From Tardiphaga sp. (GTDB lineage Bacteria; Pseudomonadota; Alphaproteobacteria; Rhizobiales; Xanthobacteraceae): 8,889 nt of DNA. Numbering within the stretch: the first letter of the stretch is position 1; the number at the start of each line of letters is the position of its first letter. A program made the translations under genes and the position numbers. This document shows positions 6,922 to 8,889 of this stretch, piece after piece. Location of the stretch: NCBI GenBank assembly GCA_028290325.1, contig JAQGJY010000055.1, positions 1 to 8,889 of the forward strand, written 5' to 3'. The notes under the pieces were generated by a model, which was given only the letters and a program-made list of their open reading frames with translations, was not told the origin of the DNA and searched no databases.

Positions 6922-7854
6922 TCAGCCGATCCGCCAGGCGTCGGCCGCGAGGTGTTTCATGTTGGCGTGCCAATGCCGCGCGATCTGCAATCGCGTCGGC
7001 ACCCACACCCTGTCATGCGACGCGATGTAATCGAGAAATCGCATCAGCGATGCGGCGCGACCGGGCCGACCGACGACGCGGCAATGCAGGCCGACCGACA
7101 TCATCTTCGGAGAGGTCCCGCCTTCGGCGTAGAGCACGTCGAACGAGTCCTTCAGATAATTGTAAAATTGCGCGCCATCGCCGAAACCTTGCGGGTTGAT
7201 GAATCGCATGTCGTTGGCATCGAGACTGTAGGGAATGACCAGATGCGGCTCGCCCTCGGCCTTGATCCAGTACGGCAGATCGTCAGCGTAGGAATCGCTG
7301 AGATAGGATAGCCCGCCGGCCTCCATCAAAAGCCGCAGCGTGTTGATCGACGACCGCCCGGTGTACCAGCCCCGCGGCCGCGCGCCGGTCGCCGCGGTGT
7401 GAACGCGGATGGCCTCCGCGATCACACGGCGCTCGACATCCTCCGCCATGTCCTTGTGCTCGACCCATTTCAGGCCGTGGCAGGCGATGTCCCAGTTCGC
7501 CTCGTGCATCGCCGCCACGATCTCCGGATTGCGCGCCAGCGCGGTGGCGATGCCGAACACCGTCGCCGGCATGTTGCGGGCCTTGAACATCCGCCACAAC
7601 CGCCAGAAGCCGGCACGCGAGCCGTATTCGAACATCGATTCGATATTGGCGTGGCGTTGTCCCGGCCATGGCTGCGCGCCGAGCACATCGGACAGAAACG
7701 CTTCCGATGCCGGATCACCGTGCAGGATATTGTTCTCGCCGCCCTCCTCGAAATTGACGACGAACTGCACGGCGATGCGCGCGCCGTCAGGCCATTTCGG
7801 GTCAGGCGGATGGCGGCCATAGCCCGCGAGGTCGCGTGGATAGCGCGTCGCCAT
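6922..7854 (-). CDS. puuE: Allantoinase, PuuE type (polysaccharide-deacetylase fold)
   Basis: This 310-residue protein hydrolyses allantoin to allantoate in the cytoplasm. It matches the cofactor-free PuuE allantoinase along its length: YPRDLAGYGRHPPDPKWP at the start, NFEEGGEN at 34-41, FEYGSRAGFWRL at 75-86, GWYTGRSS and LPYW.KAEGEPHLVIPY in the middle, NDMRF, and GLHCR..GRPGR at 255-265. In the NodB deacetylase fold the metal site is Asp plus HSxxH; here that stretch reads HGLKW (126-130), with the second His replaced by Trp, as in metal-independent PuuE. Residue 125 is Cys where I recall Ser in characterised relatives; this is probably neutral. The start at 7854 is fixed by a strong GAGGAGGT site 5 nt upstream, formed by the last codons of the DUF3830 gene. 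It sits directly before the allantoate amidohydrolase, the next pathway step. Confidence 0.93.
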   Translation of the reverse strand: MATRYPRDLAGYGRHPPDPKWPDGARIAVQFVVNFEEGGENNILHGDPASEAFLSDVLGAQPWPGQRHANIESMFEYGSRAGFWRLWRMFKARNMPATVFGIATALARNPEIVAAMHEANWDIACHGLKWVEHKDMAEDVERRVIAEAIRVHTAATGARPRGWYTGRSSINTLRLLMEAGGLSYLSDSYADDLPYWIKAEGEPHLVIPYSLDANDMRFINPQGFGDGAQFYNYLKDSFDVLYAEGGTSPKMMSVGLHCRVVGRPGRAASLMRFLDYIASHDRVWVPTRLQIARHWHANMKHLAADAWRIG

Positions 7855-7855
7855 C

Positions 7856-8269
7856 TCAGACCTCCTCGAACCGCACTTTCTGCGCGCCCTTCCAGAGCAC
7901 GGTCTTGCCCAGCTCGGCCAAACGATCGAGGCCGGAGGTCAACGTGATGAAATGATTGCCGGCGAGCTGACCCATCTTGCTGGCGAAATGCACGCCGCCA
8001 TAGCCAAGCAGGATCTCGGTTTCACTGATGCCGCCGGGATAAAGGATCACCTGCCCCGGCGCCGGATAGCTCGTGTGGTTCTCGTAGCCGACGCCGAAAT
8101 CCAGGTCGCCGAGCGGCATCCACACGGCCTCGCCGCTCCAACGCACATGGATCGCCTGGCTCTCGAACGGCATCGCCTTGCGAAAGGCCGCCACGGTTTT
8201 CGGAGCGAGTTCATCTTCGAAGCGGCCGTCGAAGGTGAAGTCTCCAGCGTGGAGCACGAGCTTGGGCAT
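7856..8269 (-). CDS. DUF3830 family protein (cyclophilin-like fold)
   Basis: This 137-residue protein of unknown function matches my recollection of the DUF3830 family: LVLHAGDFTFDGRFEDE, APKTVAAFRKAMPF, HVRWSGEAVWMPLGDLD, an N.TSYPAPGQVILYPGG segment, SETEILLGYG, and KMGQLAGNHFITLT. Family members adopt a small cyclophilin-like beta-barrel, and many have the 'P-G-Q/YPGGISE' loop. No signal peptide or membrane segment is seen. No catalytic role is established, so I assign none. It is the first gene of the tightly packed ureide unit: its TGA ends 1 nt before the allantoinase ATG, and its last codons (E-E-V) supply the allantoinase ribosome site, so expression of the two is tied together. A function in binding or processing the same substrate is a guess from position. 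The ATG at 8269 has only a weak upstream GAAAG. Confidence 0.85.
   Translation of the reverse strand: MPKLVLHAGDFTFDGRFEDELAPKTVAAFRKAMPFESQAIHVRWSGEAVWMPLGDLDFGVGYENHTSYPAPGQVILYPGGISETEILLGYGGVHFASKMGQLAGNHFITLTSGLDRLAELGKTVLWKGAQKVRFEEV
7860..7867 (-). promoter_or_regulatory. Strong ribosome binding site of puuE inside the DUF3830 gene
   Basis: On the - strand GAGGAGGT lies 5 nt before the allantoinase ATG (7852-7854). The same bases encode the terminal Glu-Glu-Val of the DUF3830 protein. It is the best Shine-Dalgarno sequence in the window and decides the allantoinase start. Confidence 0.8.
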
Positions 8270-8356
8270 GGCATGGGCTTTCGCGACAGAACGACCGGCG
8301 CCACACTGCCGGATAAGCCGCAGTCGCGCAATTCGTACCGCGCGAAGTCGCGGACG

Positions 8357-8385
8357 AAAAATAGCGGCGCTGGTGCCAGCGCCGC
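8357..8385 (-). terminator. Rho-independent terminator
   Basis: Read on the - strand, GCGGCGCTGG and CCAGCGCCGC form a perfect 10-bp stem (8376-8385 with 8364-8373) over a 2-nt loop (or 9 bp over 4 nt), followed immediately by TATTTTT (8357-8363). GC stem plus U tract is the standard intrinsic terminator form. It would end transcripts from the molybdopterin oxidoreductase gene at 8598, about 215 nt after its stop, and insulate the DUF3830-puuE-allC unit. Confidence 0.8.
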
Positions 8386-8490
8386 CCAGTTGGGGAGATC
8401 AACGGTCTGAAGATGCGCCCGTCCAGCTGCTGCCAGGGACGTCGAAGCAATGATCGGGGTGTAACCCCTCTGAGGTAGGCCCATCACGAT

Positions 8491-8524
8491 AACGGCGAGG
8501 AGCCGAGCCCGAGCGGTCGCCGTT
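8491..8524. repeat. Hairpin in the 3' region of the oxidoreductase transcript
   Basis: AACGGCGA (8491-8498) is the reverse complement of TCGCCGTT (8517-8524). The loop includes a GCTCGG-GCTCGG tandem on the - strand. It is not followed by a T tract. It lies between the oxidoreductase stop and the terminator and might be a 3'-UTR structure. No known element is recognised. Confidence 0.35.
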
Positions 8525-8597
8525 CATCGCCGGACGCCTCCGACATCAAATCGGGATCGTCGCGGATGTTCCCCCATTTTGGGCGGCGTTCTGGCGA

Positions 8598-8889
8598 TCA
8601 GACCGCCTTCTTGACCCACACTTTGTTGTCGTGGAATGCCGCGCCGCCATAGGGCGCGACGGCATCGGCACCGGTCAGCGAATTGATCCCGCGACCGCCG
8701 TGATGCGACTTGTTCGGATGCACGGATTCGGCGATCAGCACACCCCGTCGCAGGCCCTCGAACAATTTCAAAGTCAGCGACGTCTCGCCACGTTCGTTGC
8801 CGAGGACGACGGTGTCGCCGTCGGCGAGCGCGAGTCGCGCCGCATCGACCGGGTGCATCATGACGCTTGGCTTGCCTTCACGCGCCTGC
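8598..8889 (-). CDS. Molybdopterin oxidoreductase (DMSO reductase superfamily), C-terminal fragment
   Basis: Only the last 96 codons are present; the frame stays open to the right edge (QAREGKPSV before the first Met), so the Met pair at 8856-8861 is internal and not a start. The peptide is the molybdopterin-dinucleotide-binding domain (PF01568): MHPVDAARLALADGD, then a V.LGNERGE strand, RRGVLIAESVHP, GRGINSLTGADAVAPYGGAAFHD and a short tail. This end is common to the FdhG/BisC-like branch of soluble or periplasmic molybdopterin oxidoreductases. The Fe-S and active-site (Cys, Sec or Ser ligand) regions lie outside the window, so the substrate is open. It is followed by its own terminator and probably belongs to a separate unit, though a second molybdoenzyme this near the CoxL-like gene is notable. 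Confidence 0.85.
   Translation of the reverse strand, partial: QAREGKPSVMMHPVDAARLALADGDTVVLGNERGETSLTLKLFEGLRRGVLIAESVHPNKSHHGGRGINSLTGADAVAPYGGAAFHDNKVWVKKAV

Larger units (their letters stand above)
8270..8597. other. Non-coding interval between molybdopterin oxidoreductase and DUF3830 genes
   Basis: Open frames here are short or are extensions of the wrong frame of the neighbours, and none gives a recognisable protein. The interval holds an intrinsic terminator on the - strand (8357-8385) and an 8-bp stem AACGGCGA/TCGCCGTT at 8491-8498/8517-8524 with a G/C-rich 18-nt loop. The promoter for the ureide unit should lie in the 87 nt between the terminator and the DUF3830 ATG, but I see no convincing hexamer pair. 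I do not recognise a riboswitch or small RNA. Confidence 0.55.

Noticed and set aside
8047..8487. 146-codon - strand frame overlapping DUF3830 and reaching into the gap
   Set aside because: Its second half is a shifted frame of DUF3830 and turns Arg/Ser-rich. It runs straight through the terminator stem. No family recognised.

Overview
The window is GC-rich DNA (visibly strong G/C bias at third codon positions) with the style of an alphaproteobacterium of the order Hyphomicrobiales. A Bradyrhizobium/Rhodopseudomonas/Afipia-type (Nitrobacteraceae) chromosome is my best guess. It rests on the SinR-like XRE regulator, the 'GSHYDTV' type of allantoate amidohydrolase and the CCCTCTCCC/GGGAGAGGG intergenic palindrome. 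This is inference from remembered family patterns; no search was run.

Left part (1-1156, genes on the + strand): the 3' end of a beta-lactamase-fold serine hydrolase, then a decayed C-terminal remnant of a LysR-type regulator in AT-richer DNA, then an intact small XRE-family regulator. A palindromic element lies between this regulator and the genes that converge on it.

Centre and right (1157-8269, all on the - strand, so read from right to left): DUF3830 protein -> PuuE-type allantoinase -> M20 allantoate amidohydrolase -> DapA-superfamily lyase/aldolase -> form II CoxL-like molybdenum hydroxylase large subunit -> zinc alcohol dehydrogenase. The first four are packed head to tail (1-nt gap, 0-nt gap, ATGA overlap) and almost certainly form one translationally coupled unit. 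The CoxL-like gene follows after 146 nt and has its own extended -10-like site. The dehydrogenase follows after a further 91 nt that holds a strong 16-bp hairpin. The predicted chemistry of the core is allantoin -> allantoate -> ureidoglycolate plus ammonia and CO2, that is, purine or ureide nitrogen salvage. What the aldolase-like, molybdenum hydroxylase and dehydrogenase genes add is not clear from sequence. One possibility is handling of an aldehyde or 2-oxo acid made downstream of the ureide steps, or of a ureide-like substrate other than allantoin.

Right edge (8270-8889): a 328-nt non-coding stretch with a good intrinsic terminator on the - strand, then the C-terminal end of a DMSO-reductase-superfamily molybdopterin oxidoreductase that runs off the window. 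The terminator separates that gene from the ureide cluster.

Nothing here is a defence system, CRISPR array, transposon or RNA gene that I can support. The most interesting feature is the gene combination: DUF3830 fused by spacing to an allantoin pathway, together with a DapA-like enzyme lacking the DHDPS substrate arginine and an orphan form II CoxL.
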